From Streptomyces sp. NBC_00448 (GTDB lineage Bacteria > Actinomycetota > Actinomycetes > Streptomycetales > Streptomycetaceae): DNA of 64,000 bases. The position numbers were made by a program, and so were the translations under genes. The stretch is taken from contig NZ_CP107913.1 in the NCBI RefSeq assembly GCF_036014115.1, positions 2,855,001 through 2,919,000 on the forward strand. Direction: 5' to 3'. This document shows, piece after piece, positions 23,847 through 32,674 of the stretch; position 1 is the first letter of the stretch, and each line of letters opens with the position of its first letter. The notes beneath the pieces are model-generated. The model worked only from the letters and a program-made list of their open reading frames with translations. It ran no database searches and had not been told where the DNA came from.

Positions 23847-25445
23847 TCAGGCGGAGGGACTGGCGGAGGCGCTGGCGGAAGCGCTGGCGGCGGGTACTGC
23901 CGAGGCGCCCCGCAAGACCTCCAGCGCGGGTCCCGCGACCGCGCTCATCCGGCGCTCGCGCAGGTCCAGGACGGCACCCCGGTTCGACAGGCCGTGGGCG
24001 GCCAGCAGGTTCATCAGCGACCAGATCACGTCGGGGCGCCCGGCCAGGGGGAGTTCGCGACCGTCGGGGGTGATGGCCGCGGCCGCGGTGGTGCCGGCGA
24101 GCAGGTTGGTACGGGCCCAGTCGACGTCGTACGAGGAGCCGGTCGGGGCGGCGCGGAGCACCACCTCCCTCGTACGGTGCAGGACCGCCAGGTAGTCCAG
24201 CGGCACGGTCAGCCGCCGGGTGACGTCGAACGGCGGTGTGCCGTCGGCGGGTTGGAGCCGCAGCACCGTGTGGAGGACCGGGCCGTGGTCCTGGAAGGTG
24301 TGCGTGGCCCGCATCTCCAGGAAGCGGCCCCGGACCAGCACGCCACCGCGGCGCGACCACCGCCGGGGGACGGACCCGAACGCGGCCGGCGCGCCCGGGA
24401 GCCGGTCGACGATCCAGCGGGCCTCCTCGCCCGGTTCGGTCACCGGCGCCCGGTCCTCGGGGAAGGCGCGGTCCTGCGCGGCGACGGCGGTGTAGCGAGC
24501 CGCCGTGTGCGGGTCCAGGCGGCGCACGTCGATGGTGTCACCGACCAGTTCGACTCCTCCCACCGACCGCGAGATGCGCATCTGCCGCAGTTGGCGGACG
24601 GGATGGCGGGTCACGTCGGTCACCCGGCCGTCGAGGTCGATCACGCGGCAGGTCCGGGTGCCGGCGAGCAGGGCGCTGCGCGGCCACAGGGGGACGACCG
24701 GGCCGTGCGCCCGCAGCTCGGACGGGTGGTCGGACGGGGTCTCGGAGGGGCTGCCGGACGAGTCGACGGGCACGGCCCCGCCCTCGCCGGCCGGTCCGAC
24801 GAGGACGGCCAGGCGGCCCGCCGTGACCGCCGACAGGAACAGCGCGGGCACCCGCCACTCGCCCGTGATCTCGAACCCGGGGGCGGCGTCGACCCGTTCG
24901 GCCCCTTCGCGTTCCCCGGCCGGCCCGGCCCCGACCCGGTCCTCGGTCCCGTCCGCGTCCTCCGCCCCGTGCACGCGCAGCCGCAGCCGGACCAGCGGCG
25001 TGAACTCGTCGGGGGTGTAGTCGCCGTAGCACGTGGTGAAGGTCGCTTCGCCCTCGGGTGCGTACCGCACGAGCGACGCCTCCAGGACGTCCGCCCGGAC
25101 CAGCCGTGCCCGCGGGTGGCCCGTCGGGGAGCACGGGCCCCAGATCACGAAGGCGTCGTCGGCGCGAGGGGCTCCCGCACCCTTCTCCCGCCGCTTCCCC
25201 CGCTCCTTCGTCCGCTCCTTCACCCGGTCCCTGCGGGTGATCCGGGGGAAGTCGCCGCGCGCGGCCTTGAGTGCCGCGAACGGGATGCACAGCGTGCAGA
25301 CCAGCCCCACGACGAACGCGATCCAGGCCCAACTCTCGCCCTCGTCCCAGGCGCTGTACGCCACGGCGAGCCCGATCGGGCCCGGGAGCAGGCAGAGCGT
25401 GGCGATGACCAGATTGCCGGCCACCACTCTGGCGTAACTGCGCAC
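23847..25445 (-). CDS. two-helix membrane protein with large cytoplasmic domain, function unknown
   Basis: 532 aa from a GTG at 25445 with GGGGG just upstream. Residues about 8-28 and 38-60 form two membrane helices (VIATLCLLPGPIGLAVAYSA; WIAFVVGLVCTLCIPFAALK) joined by a short acidic loop. A very basic segment follows (RRDRVKERTKERGKRREKG), so the remaining 440 residues are cytoplasmic. They contain WGPCSPTGHPRARLVRADV, EGEATFTTCYGDYTPDEFTP and several DVTRHP/VTRRLTVPLDYLA-like strands, suggesting two copies of a beta-rich domain. No family recognised. The C-terminus is a run of Ser-Ala pairs. Transcribed divergently from the LuxR-type regulator. Confidence 0.7.
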   Translation of the reverse strand: MRSYARVVAGNLVIATLCLLPGPIGLAVAYSAWDEGESWAWIAFVVGLVCTLCIPFAALKAARGDFPRITRRDRVKERTKERGKRREKGAGAPRADDAFVIWGPCSPTGHPRARLVRADVLEASLVRYAPEGEATFTTCYGDYTPDEFTPLVRLRLRVHGAEDADGTEDRVGAGPAGEREGAERVDAAPGFEITGEWRVPALFLSAVTAGRLAVLVGPAGEGGAVPVDSSGSPSETPSDHPSELRAHGPVVPLWPRSALLAGTRTCRVIDLDGRVTDVTRHPVRQLRQMRISRSVGGVELVGDTIDVRRLDPHTAARYTAVAAQDRAFPEDRAPVTEPGEEARWIVDRLPGAPAAFGSVPRRWSRRGGVLVRGRFLEMRATHTFQDHGPVLHTVLRLQPADGTPPFDVTRRLTVPLDYLAVLHRTREVVLRAAPTGSSYDVDWARTNLLAGTTAAAAITPDGRELPLAGRPDVIWSLMNLLAAHGLSNRGAVLDLRERRMSAVAGPALEVLRGASAVPAASASASASASPSA

Positions 25446-25763
25446 GGCCCCCACCCCACCTCGTCCTGGTACCCGCGGCACGGAGCGTGGCCTGGGAACA
25501 CCGCCGTACCGCCCCCATGGTCCCCTCGCCCGCGCCCCGGCACCACCCGTCCGCCGGAACCGGTCCGCCCGTTTGCAGGAACCGGTCCGCCCGTTCGCCC
25601 GGACCGGTCCGCCCGCCGGCCGCCCGGCCATCGCGAAGCCCCCTCCTGACCGCGGGCCGCCAACCCCGCACCACCGGCGAGCCCGAAGGGTTCCCTGGTC
25701 AGGGCCGCGCTCGGCGGGACACAATGTCTGTCGCCGGACCCGTCCGGCGCGGGGTGGCGGTCC
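25446..25763. other. divergent intergenic region with phased repeats
   Basis: 318 bases between the membrane-protein gene and the LuxR-type gene. No gene seen. It holds the three phased direct repeats at 25559-25615; nothing else stands out. Confidence 0.55.
25559..25615. promoter_or_regulatory. three direct repeats ACCGGTCCGCCCG with 22-bp phasing
   Basis: ACCGGTCCGCCCG starts at 25559, 25581 and 25603, exactly 22 bases apart each time, or about two helical turns, so all copies face the same side of DNA. Spacer sequences differ while the 13-mers are identical. This is the usual form of a cooperative activator or repressor site. It could be bound by the regulator encoded downstream. Confidence 0.6.
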
Positions 25764-28700
25764 GTGAGGGAGGGCAAGACCTTGGCAGAGCAACCGGCGG
25801 CGCCCGACGACCTGCCCGCGATCCGCGGGCCCCGGATGGTCGGGCGGTCGGCGGAACTCGGCCGGGCCGTACGCGGGCTGACCGCCGGCACCCCCGCCAC
25901 CGTCTTCATCGAGGGCGAGGCGGGGATCGGCAAGACCCGGCTGCTCCAGGAGGTGCTGGCGACCCCCGCACTCGACGGAGCGCTCGTCGCGACCTGCCCG
26001 CCGTTCCGGGAGACGCTCACGCTCGCCCCGGTCGTGGACGCGGTGCGCCAGACCCGCACCGGCGTGGCCGCGATGGGCCTGTCCGCCCTGGCCGGGGCGC
26101 TGCGCCCGCTCTTCCCGGAGTGGGCCGACGCCCTGCCGCCCGCGCCCGAACCGCTCGACGACGCCGGGGCCGCCCGGCACCGCCTCTTCCGCGCCCTGCG
26201 GGAACTCCTCGCCGGGTGCGGCACCGCCGTACTGGTCGTGGAGGACGCCCACTGGGCCGACGCGGCCACCCTGGACTTCCTGCTGTTCCTCGCCGCCCGG
26301 CCCGCCGCGGAACGGATCAGCCTGGTGCTGACCTACCGCCCGGAGGACGTACCGGCCGGCTCCCCACTGCTGCGCCTGACCGCCAAACCGGCGCCCGGCA
26401 CCGTCCACACCCGGATCGTGCTCACCCCGCTCAGCGTCGCCCAGACCGGGCAGTTCGTGTCCTCGATGCTGCACGACGAACACGTCTCCGACGCCTTCGC
26501 GCTGTTCCTGCACACGCACACCTCGGGGCTCCCGCTCGCCCTGGAGGAGTCCGTGCGGCTGCTGGGCGACCGCGCCGACCTGATCCGGCACGGCGGCGAG
26601 TGGCGGCGCAGGACCCTCACCCGGATCGAGGTCCCGCCGACGATCCGCGACGCCGTCCTGGAGCGTGCCGCCCGGCTCGCCCCCGACGACCGCCAGGTGC
26701 TGCGCGCCGCCGCCGTCCTCGCCGAACCCGTGCGACCGGCGGTGCTGGTCACCGTCTCGGGGCTGCCGGACGCCCGCGCCCGTGCCGCCCTGGCCGCGGC
26801 GGTCCGGGCCAGGGCGCTGGTCGAGGACTCCACCGGACGCGTCCACTTCCGCCATCTGCTGGCCGCCCGCGCGGTCTACGACGACATACCCGGCGGCGAG
26901 CGCCGGGCCCTGCACCTGCGCGCCGGCCGGGCCCTGGAGACGCTGTCCCCGGTCCCGATCGCCCGGTTGCCACGGCACTTCGGGGAAGCAGGCGACACCG
27001 GCGCCTGGCGGCTCTACACCGAGCGCGCCGCCGACCTCGCCCTCGCCTCGGGCGACCAGCCCGCCGCCGTCACGGCCCTGCACGCGCTGCTGTCGGCCGG
27101 CGACCTGCCGGCCGGAGATGTCGCGCGGCTGTGCCGGAAGTTCCCCGTCTTCGCCTTCTCCGGCTACCTCGGCAGCACCGAACTGCTCGGCGTGCTGGGC
27201 GCCCTGCTCGACGGCGGTGCGCTGTCCCGGTCCGAACGCGGCCAGGTGCGGGCCCAGTTGGGCCGGATGCTGATGCAGACCGGGCAGTACTCCGCCGGCG
27301 TGGCCGAACTGGAGCGCGCCATCGCCGACCTCGACGACCATCCCTACGAGGCCGCCACGGCGATGAGTTCGCTCAGCCGCCCGGCCGGCGCGGACTTGCC
27401 GGTCGCCGCCCACCGGCGCTGGCTCGACAAGTCGGTCGAACTGGTCGAGGTCCGGGTCCCCGCGGACCGCCGGCTGACCTTCCGCGTCGACCGGGTGACC
27501 GCCCTGCTGCAGATGGGCGATCCCGGCGGTTGGGACGTCGCCGCCGGGCTCCCCCAGATCGCGGCCCGCCCGGACGACGAGCTGAGCGTCATCAGGGCCG
27601 ACCTCAACATCGGTGACGCGGCGGTGCGTTGGGGGTTCTACCCGGAGGCGCGGCGCCGGCTGGACCGGGCCGTGGCGGCGGGCGCGAAGAGCGGGTACCT
27701 GCGGATGCGGGACATGGCCCAGGTGACCTCGGCCCACCTCGACTGGTACACCGGCCGCTGGCCGGGCCTGGCCGAACGCGCCGCCGCGCTCGCCGCCATC
27801 GAGGAGGAACCGCTGATCGCCCTCGACGGCCTGCTGATCACCGCGCTGCTCACCTCGGCCGCCGCCACCGAGGCCGGCGAACTCGCCGCGGCGGGCGACC
27901 AGTTCGAGCACGTCCTGACCGAGGTGACGCGCCGTGGCATCGTCGACATGGCGCTGGAGCCCGCGGCCGCTCTCGCGGCGCTGCGGCTCGCCGAGGGCCG
28001 CGTCGCCGACAGCCTCGCCCTCACCGACGAGGGCATGCGGGTCGTCACCCGCAAGGGGGTCTGGCTGTGGGCCACCGAGATCGCCCCGGTCCGGGTCCAG
28101 GCCGTTCTCGCGGCCGGCCGCGCCGACGAGGCCGGCGAACTCGTCGCCCGGTACGCCCGAGGGCTGCGCGGCAGCACGTCGCTCACCGCCGAGGCGTCGC
28201 TGGCGGCGTGCCGGGCGTGGCTCGCCGAGGCGGGCGGACCCGCCGACCGGGCGGCCGCGCACTGGGAGGCGGTCGCCGCCGCGTGGGACCGGCTGCCGCG
28301 GCCCCACGCGGCGCTGCTCGCCCGGGAGCGGCGGGCCGTCGCGCTGACCGCGGCGGGCCGTGACGGCGAGGCGGCCGACCTGCTCGCCGGCGTCGAGGCC
28401 GGGCTGCGGGCCCTGGGCGCCGAGGGCGACGCCCGACGGGTGGCCGCCCGGGACCGGCAGCCGGCGCGCGGTGGCCGGCGCGGCTACGGCGACCGGCTCT
28501 CGCCGCGGGAGTTGGAGGTGGTGCGACTGATGCTGACCGGGCTGTCCACCCCGGACATCGCCAGGTCGCTGTCGCGTTCACCGCGGACGGTCGCGGCGCA
28601 GCTCAACTCCGCGATGCGCAAGTACCAGGTGAAGTCCCGTACCGCCCTGGCGGTCGCCGCGCTCCAGGCCGGCATCTCCCCCGCGGGGGCCTCCGGGTGA
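25764..28700 (+). CDS. LAL-type LuxR-family transcriptional regulator
   Basis: 978 aa. The GTG at 25764 is used; a TTG at 25782 has a better placed GGAGG and would remove six residues. N-terminal STAND ATPase: VGRSAELGRAVRG, Walker A EGEAGIGKTRL (about 50-60), Walker B VLVVEDAHWAD (about 156-166). A long helical TPR-like middle region follows (for example GQYSAGVAELERAIADLDD). The C-terminal LuxR helix-turn-helix is LSPRELEVVRLMLTGLSTPD then IARSLSRSPRTV (about 910-970). The helix-turn-helix diverges slightly from the usual GLSNREIAERL pattern but keeps its framework. Proteins of this size often activate pathway genes after ATP and ligand binding. Neighbours suggest the divergent membrane protein or the protease cassette just downstream as targets. 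Confidence 0.93.
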   Translation: MREGKTLAEQPAAPDDLPAIRGPRMVGRSAELGRAVRGLTAGTPATVFIEGEAGIGKTRLLQEVLATPALDGALVATCPPFRETLTLAPVVDAVRQTRTGVAAMGLSALAGALRPLFPEWADALPPAPEPLDDAGAARHRLFRALRELLAGCGTAVLVVEDAHWADAATLDFLLFLAARPAAERISLVLTYRPEDVPAGSPLLRLTAKPAPGTVHTRIVLTPLSVAQTGQFVSSMLHDEHVSDAFALFLHTHTSGLPLALEESVRLLGDRADLIRHGGEWRRRTLTRIEVPPTIRDAVLERAARLAPDDRQVLRAAAVLAEPVRPAVLVTVSGLPDARARAALAAAVRARALVEDSTGRVHFRHLLAARAVYDDIPGGERRALHLRAGRALETLSPVPIARLPRHFGEAGDTGAWRLYTERAADLALASGDQPAAVTALHALLSAGDLPAGDVARLCRKFPVFAFSGYLGSTELLGVLGALLDGGALSRSERGQVRAQLGRMLMQTGQYSAGVAELERAIADLDDHPYEAATAMSSLSRPAGADLPVAAHRRWLDKSVELVEVRVPADRRLTFRVDRVTALLQMGDPGGWDVAAGLPQIAARPDDELSVIRADLNIGDAAVRWGFYPEARRRLDRAVAAGAKSGYLRMRDMAQVTSAHLDWYTGRWPGLAERAAALAAIEEEPLIALDGLLITALLTSAAATEAGELAAAGDQFEHVLTEVTRRGIVDMALEPAAALAALRLAEGRVADSLALTDEGMRVVTRKGVWLWATEIAPVRVQAVLAAGRADEAGELVARYARGLRGSTSLTAEASLAACRAWLAEAGGPADRAAAHWEAVAAAWDRLPRPHAALLARERRAVALTAAGRDGEAADLLAGVEAGLRALGAEGDARRVAARDRQPARGGRRGYGDRLSPRELEVVRLMLTGLSTPDIARSLSRSPRTVAAQLNSAMRKYQVKSRTALAVAALQAGISPAGASG

Positions 28701-28989
28701 GCCCCACCACCCGGCCGGAGTGCCCCTCCTGCCCCGCCCGGCTCACCGCCCGGTAGACGGCGCCGGGGGCGCCTCGCCGAGGACGGCCGCGGGCGCCTCG
28801 CGGGCGAGGCTCAGGCGGGCCGCACTCCCCTGCGCCCCCTGAAGTACCGCAGGGCGACGCGCGAGTGACGCGCGGGGGCAACGCGGCGGAACTTTAGGTC
28901 ACTTGACGCATCGTGCGACGGTCACCGCCGTCGCGATACTCACCTGGCGCGCACCGCCCCTCCCGCAACAACCGACGGAGAACACCCCT

Positions 28990-29151
28990 GTGAGCCGCTC
29001 TGGTGAGGACGTCCCGCACGACGGGCACCCGGCCGGACCACACCCCTCGGACGGCGAGACACCGTCCGAGGAGGAGCAGACCGCAACCGCACCACCCCCG
29101 CCCCCCGCGGACTCGGACGACGACCCCTTCGGGGGCTACGAACCCCTGTGA
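28990..29151 (+). CDS. small acidic peptide (53 aa)
   Basis: GTG at 28990 with GGAG nine bases before it; stop TGA at 29149-29151. Very acidic and Pro-rich: repeated DGHPAGPHPSDGE, EEE, PPPPP, DSDDDPFGGYEPL at the end. No signal peptide, no Cys and little hydrophobic residue, so probably disordered and cytoplasmic. It precedes a secreted protein (43-base gap) and an S53 protease on the same strand, which suggests one transcript of three genes. Its job is unknown. Confidence 0.55.
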   Translation: MSRSGEDVPHDGHPAGPHPSDGETPSEEEQTATAPPPPPADSDDDPFGGYEPL

Positions 29152-29194
29152 CCGGGCGACCCGAGATCCCGAACACCGAAAGGCGACCCCCGCG

Positions 29195-31180
29195 TTGAAA
29201 CGACCCATACGCCTGACCGGGCACCGCACGAGCAGAGTGGCTGCCCTCGGACTCGCCGCGGCCTGCGGCCTGTTCGTCGTGCCCGCCTCCCACGCCGAGG
29301 GAACACCTCCGGCCTCCTTCGTCCGGACCTCCGCCGCCCGGGCCGCCACGGCGAGTTGCCAGGTGACCCTGCCCGGCGGCCTCAAGGCGACCGTCACCCC
29401 CGACGGCGCCCGGCTCACCGACCCGGCCGCCGCCACCGGGCAGACGGTGCTCTCCTTCCGCAGCGGAGGCCACCAGTACCTCATGCCGGCAAGCGCCACC
29501 GCCCGGTCCGCGACGAAGGGCCTGGCCGGGTACGACGCCACCGCGCTCGCCCAACGCACCTGCGGCGCCGACGCGTTCGCGCCGCCCACCGCTCAGCCGT
29601 CGTCGGCCCGCCACGGCTCCTACACCATGGGCCGGCTCACCGCGCGCCTGATCGACACGGACGGCAAGCCCGCCAACGGCGGCACGCTCCTCCTCGTCAG
29701 CGCCGACCGGACCGCTGACACGAACACGTTCTTCGACTCCTACCGGGGCACGTTGAAGGTCAGCGTGCCCACCGGCCGCTACGAAGCCGTGTACGTGCAG
29801 GACAGGCACCTCACCATCGCGCCCGAGGTGACGATCGGCGACGGAACCAGCATCACCCTGGACGCCCGCACCTCGACCCACGAGATCAAGGCGCCGTCCA
29901 CGCCGCGCCCGACGACGCTCGCCGACAGCGAGTTCGCCCTCTACCGCGGTGACGGCACGCCGGACGGCGACGCCGACAGCCTGGTCCTCCAGTTCCTCAG
30001 CCAGGGCTCCGACCCGCTCGGCGTCACGGTCAACACCACCGCGCCGGTGAAACACGGCCGGTTCGCGGCGGTGGCCACGGCCGATCTCGAAGGGCCCGCC
30101 GACGCAGCGCGGCCGTACGTGTACCACGTCGCCAAGTCCTACGACCACATGCCGAGTTCGTACCCGACCACGATCGACCCGACGTCGCTGTCCACGGTCA
30201 CCCATACCTTCTCCGCGCCCACCGGGCCGACCGGAACCGACCTGCTGATCCAGAACGTGTCGCCCGTATGGGCCGCCACCGCCGGAGTGCGCAGCGCCGT
30301 CGGGTTCGACTACGTCACGCCCGGCACCACGCTCACGGACTACGTGAGCACGTCCGCCGGCCTCGACTGGCGCACCCAGATGGACGACGAGCAGACCAGC
30401 GTCCTGCTCACCGGCAAGGACACCGTCCCCCGTGCCGGTTCCCACACCTCCGTGACCTGGGAGGCCGACGCCCCGCGGCCGGGCGTGCAGGTCGACACCG
30501 GGACCAGCGCCGTCTACTGCGGCGCGTGCGCGAACGCGGACACCATGGTCTTCGCCATCGGCGAGGACGGCGACAGCACACCCGGCACCATGGGTGTGGG
30601 CTTCGACGACTCCGGCACCGTCACCCTGACCAGGAACGGCACGGTCCAGGCCACCGGCACCGGCAGCCTGTTCGGGACCGCCGTCTATGTTCCGGCCGGC
30701 CGGGCCACCTACCGGCTGCGGCAGCAGACCACTCGCGTCCACGGCGACCTGTCGCCCGGCACCGACACGACGTGGACCTTCACCGCGGACCCGGGCAAGG
30801 GCCAGGCCCTGCCGTCCCGGGTGCCCTGCACCGGCCTGACCGGCCCCTGCGCCGCGCTGCCACTGCTGTTCGCGTCCACCTCCACCGACGCGGACCTCCA
30901 GCACCGGCTCACCGCCGGGCGGCACAGCGTCGACCTCGACGTGACGCGTGAGCAGTACTCCTCCAGCCTGCCGGTGACCGGCGCCACCCTCCAGGTGTCG
31001 TACGACAACGGCACGACCTGGCAGGGCCTGCACCTGACCGGTGCCCACGGCGCCTACCGGGCCGCCTACACCGTCCCCGCTTCTGCTTCCGGCGGCACCG
31101 TGTCCTTCAAGCTCTCCGCGTGGGACGGCCAGGGCAACCGCATCGACCAGGTCCTGCCGCGCGCCTACCAGGTGCGGTGA
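29195..31180 (+). CDS. large secreted protein of unknown function
   Basis: 661 aa from a TTG at 29195 (AAAGG about 11 bases upstream), giving a normal signal peptide: KRPIRLTGHRTSR, hydrophobic core, then VPASHA before EGT. The mature part is beta-rich with six Cys (ATASCQV, RTCGAD, YCGAC, VPCTGLTGPC), suggesting disulfides outside the cell. GRLTARLIDTDGKPANGGTL and GRYEAVYVQDRHLTI look like fibronectin- or carboxypeptidase-regulatory-type beta domains. The C-terminal TLQVSYDNGTTWQGLHL and VSFKLSAWDGQGNRI resemble the tail domains of some Streptomyces subtilisin-like proteases, but no catalytic triad is present. It ends two bases before a GTG that could start the next gene, so the two are probably co-translated. 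Possibly a substrate, inhibitor or partner of that protease. Confidence 0.75.
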   Translation: MKRPIRLTGHRTSRVAALGLAAACGLFVVPASHAEGTPPASFVRTSAARAATASCQVTLPGGLKATVTPDGARLTDPAAATGQTVLSFRSGGHQYLMPASATARSATKGLAGYDATALAQRTCGADAFAPPTAQPSSARHGSYTMGRLTARLIDTDGKPANGGTLLLVSADRTADTNTFFDSYRGTLKVSVPTGRYEAVYVQDRHLTIAPEVTIGDGTSITLDARTSTHEIKAPSTPRPTTLADSEFALYRGDGTPDGDADSLVLQFLSQGSDPLGVTVNTTAPVKHGRFAAVATADLEGPADAARPYVYHVAKSYDHMPSSYPTTIDPTSLSTVTHTFSAPTGPTGTDLLIQNVSPVWAATAGVRSAVGFDYVTPGTTLTDYVSTSAGLDWRTQMDDEQTSVLLTGKDTVPRAGSHTSVTWEADAPRPGVQVDTGTSAVYCGACANADTMVFAIGEDGDSTPGTMGVGFDDSGTVTLTRNGTVQATGTGSLFGTAVYVPAGRATYRLRQQTTRVHGDLSPGTDTTWTFTADPGKGQALPSRVPCTGLTGPCAALPLLFASTSTDADLQHRLTAGRHSVDLDVTREQYSSSLPVTGATLQVSYDNGTTWQGLHLTGAHGAYRAAYTVPASASGGTVSFKLSAWDGQGNRIDQVLPRAYQVR

Positions 31181-31212
31181 CCGTGACCACTCCCGCTTCC
31201 CAGGAGCCCACT

Positions 31213-32544
31213 GTGACGAAATCACGCCTCTTCCGGCCGCTGGCCGGCTCGGTCGCGGTCGCCGCAACCGTCCTCGGCCTGCTCGCGGTCGTCTCGCCGT
31301 CCTCCTTCGGCGACGACAGCGACGGCAGCGCCGACGCCGCCACCGCCCCGGTGTCCGTCTGTTCCGCTCCGCCGCCCGGCCAACTCGCCTGCCAGGCCGA
31401 GGTCATGCCGGACCCGTCGGCCGCGGGGGCGCGGTCGTTCAGCGCCAAGGAGGCCACGCTGCCCTCGGGCTACGGCCCGACCGACATCCAGTCCGCGTAC
31501 GCCATCGGCGCCGACGTGGAGGCGCACGCCGGCAAGGGCCGCACCGTGGCCGTCGTCGACGCCTACGACGCGCCCACGGTCGAGGCCGACCTCGCCGTCT
31601 ACCGCGCCACCTACGGGCTGCCGGCCTGCACCACGGCCAACGGCTGCTTCCGCAAGGTCAACCAGCGGGGCGACGCCACCCCGCTGCCCCCGGTCAACGC
31701 CAGTTGGGCGGTGGAGATCAGCCTGGACGTGGAGGCCGTCTCCGCGGCCTGCCCCGACTGCGACATCCTGCTGGTCGAGGCCGACCTTCCCAACGGCAGC
31801 TACCTCGGCGACGGCGTCGACACGGCGGTGCGGCTGGGCGCCGACGCGGTCTCCAACAGCTACAGCGCCACGGAGACCGGCTCCTGGGACAACCTGGCCG
31901 CCGCGAAGGACGGCACGCCCGTCGGCGCCTCCTCCTACGTCCACCCCGGCGTGCCGATCCTCGCCGCCTCGGGCGACACCGGCTACCAACTGGACGCGCC
32001 CTACCCGGCGGACCTCACCTCGGTCATCGCGGTCGGCGGCACCTCGCTGAACCGCAGCGACACCGCTCGGGGCTGGACCGAGACCGCGTGGGGACCCGGC
32101 CAGGCCCGGTCGGGCGCCGGAGCGGCCTGCTCGGCCCACGTCGACAAGCCGGCCTGGCAACACGACACCGCCTGCCCGGGCCGGACCGTCGCCGACATCT
32201 CCGCCGTCGCCGACCCGTACACCGGGCTCGCGATCTACGACAGCACCCCCGACCCCGGCGACCAGCTGCCCGGCGGCTGGCTGCACGCCGGCGGCACCAG
32301 CGCGGCCACCCCGCTCGTCGCGGCCATGTACGTGATGGCCGGTGCCACGGCGACGGTCGACGACGCCTCGGGCCTGTACGCGCACCCCGGGCGGCTGAAC
32401 GACGTCGCCGGCGGCCGGAACGTCAGCATCCCCGGCAGCGGCCACGAGTGCCCCACCACCAGCTACCTGTGCACGTCCCTCCCGGGCTACGACGCCCCGA
32501 CCGGCGTCGGCTCGCCCGACGGCCTGGCGTCGCTGCGGTCCTGA
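31213..32544 (+). CDS. secreted S53 (sedolisin-type) serine peptidase
   Basis: 443 aa from the GTG at 31213 with AGGAG seven bases upstream; an earlier GTG at 31183 adds ten residues. Signal peptide, then the catalytic domain beginning SGYGPTDIQSAYAIG. S53 residues: Glu and Asp in AVEISLDVEA (E-x-x-x-D), the oxyanion-hole Asp in AASGDTGY, and the nucleophile Ser in GGTSAATP; a calcium-site-like region follows near PTGVGSPDG. S53 enzymes work in acid. Only some 45 residues separate the signal peptide from the catalytic domain, so the large activation pro-domain of classical sedolisins is missing. Four Cys pairs (PACTTANGC, ACPDC and others) suggest disulfides. It closes the acidic peptide/secreted protein cassette and ends at a strong terminator. 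Confidence 0.88.
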   Translation: MTKSRLFRPLAGSVAVAATVLGLLAVVSPSSFGDDSDGSADAATAPVSVCSAPPPGQLACQAEVMPDPSAAGARSFSAKEATLPSGYGPTDIQSAYAIGADVEAHAGKGRTVAVVDAYDAPTVEADLAVYRATYGLPACTTANGCFRKVNQRGDATPLPPVNASWAVEISLDVEAVSAACPDCDILLVEADLPNGSYLGDGVDTAVRLGADAVSNSYSATETGSWDNLAAAKDGTPVGASSYVHPGVPILAASGDTGYQLDAPYPADLTSVIAVGGTSLNRSDTARGWTETAWGPGQARSGAGAACSAHVDKPAWQHDTACPGRTVADISAVADPYTGLAIYDSTPDPGDQLPGGWLHAGGTSAATPLVAAMYVMAGATATVDDASGLYAHPGRLNDVAGGRNVSIPGSGHECPTTSYLCTSLPGYDAPTGVGSPDGLASLRS

Positions 32545-32586
32545 GACCCGGCGCGGGCCGGCGCCGGAGGTGACGGCGCCGGACGC

Positions 32587-32625
32587 ACCCGGCCCCGGCC
32601 ACGAAGTCCGTGGCCGGGGCCGGGT
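32587..32625. terminator. bidirectional rho-independent-type terminator
   Basis: A perfect 16-bp stem, ACCCGGCCCCGGCCAC with its complement, and a seven-base loop (GAAGTCC), between the convergent protease and acyl-CoA synthetase genes. Confidence 0.9.
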
Positions 32626-32674
32626 CGTACCCGTCCTCGTGCCCGCGCCCCGGGCCCGTCACGACGTCACCGCG

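Noticed and set aside
28990..29151. RiPP precursor peptide
   Set aside because: No Cys/Ser/Thr-rich core, no leader motif and no modifying enzyme nearby; the peptide is simply acidic and Pro-rich.
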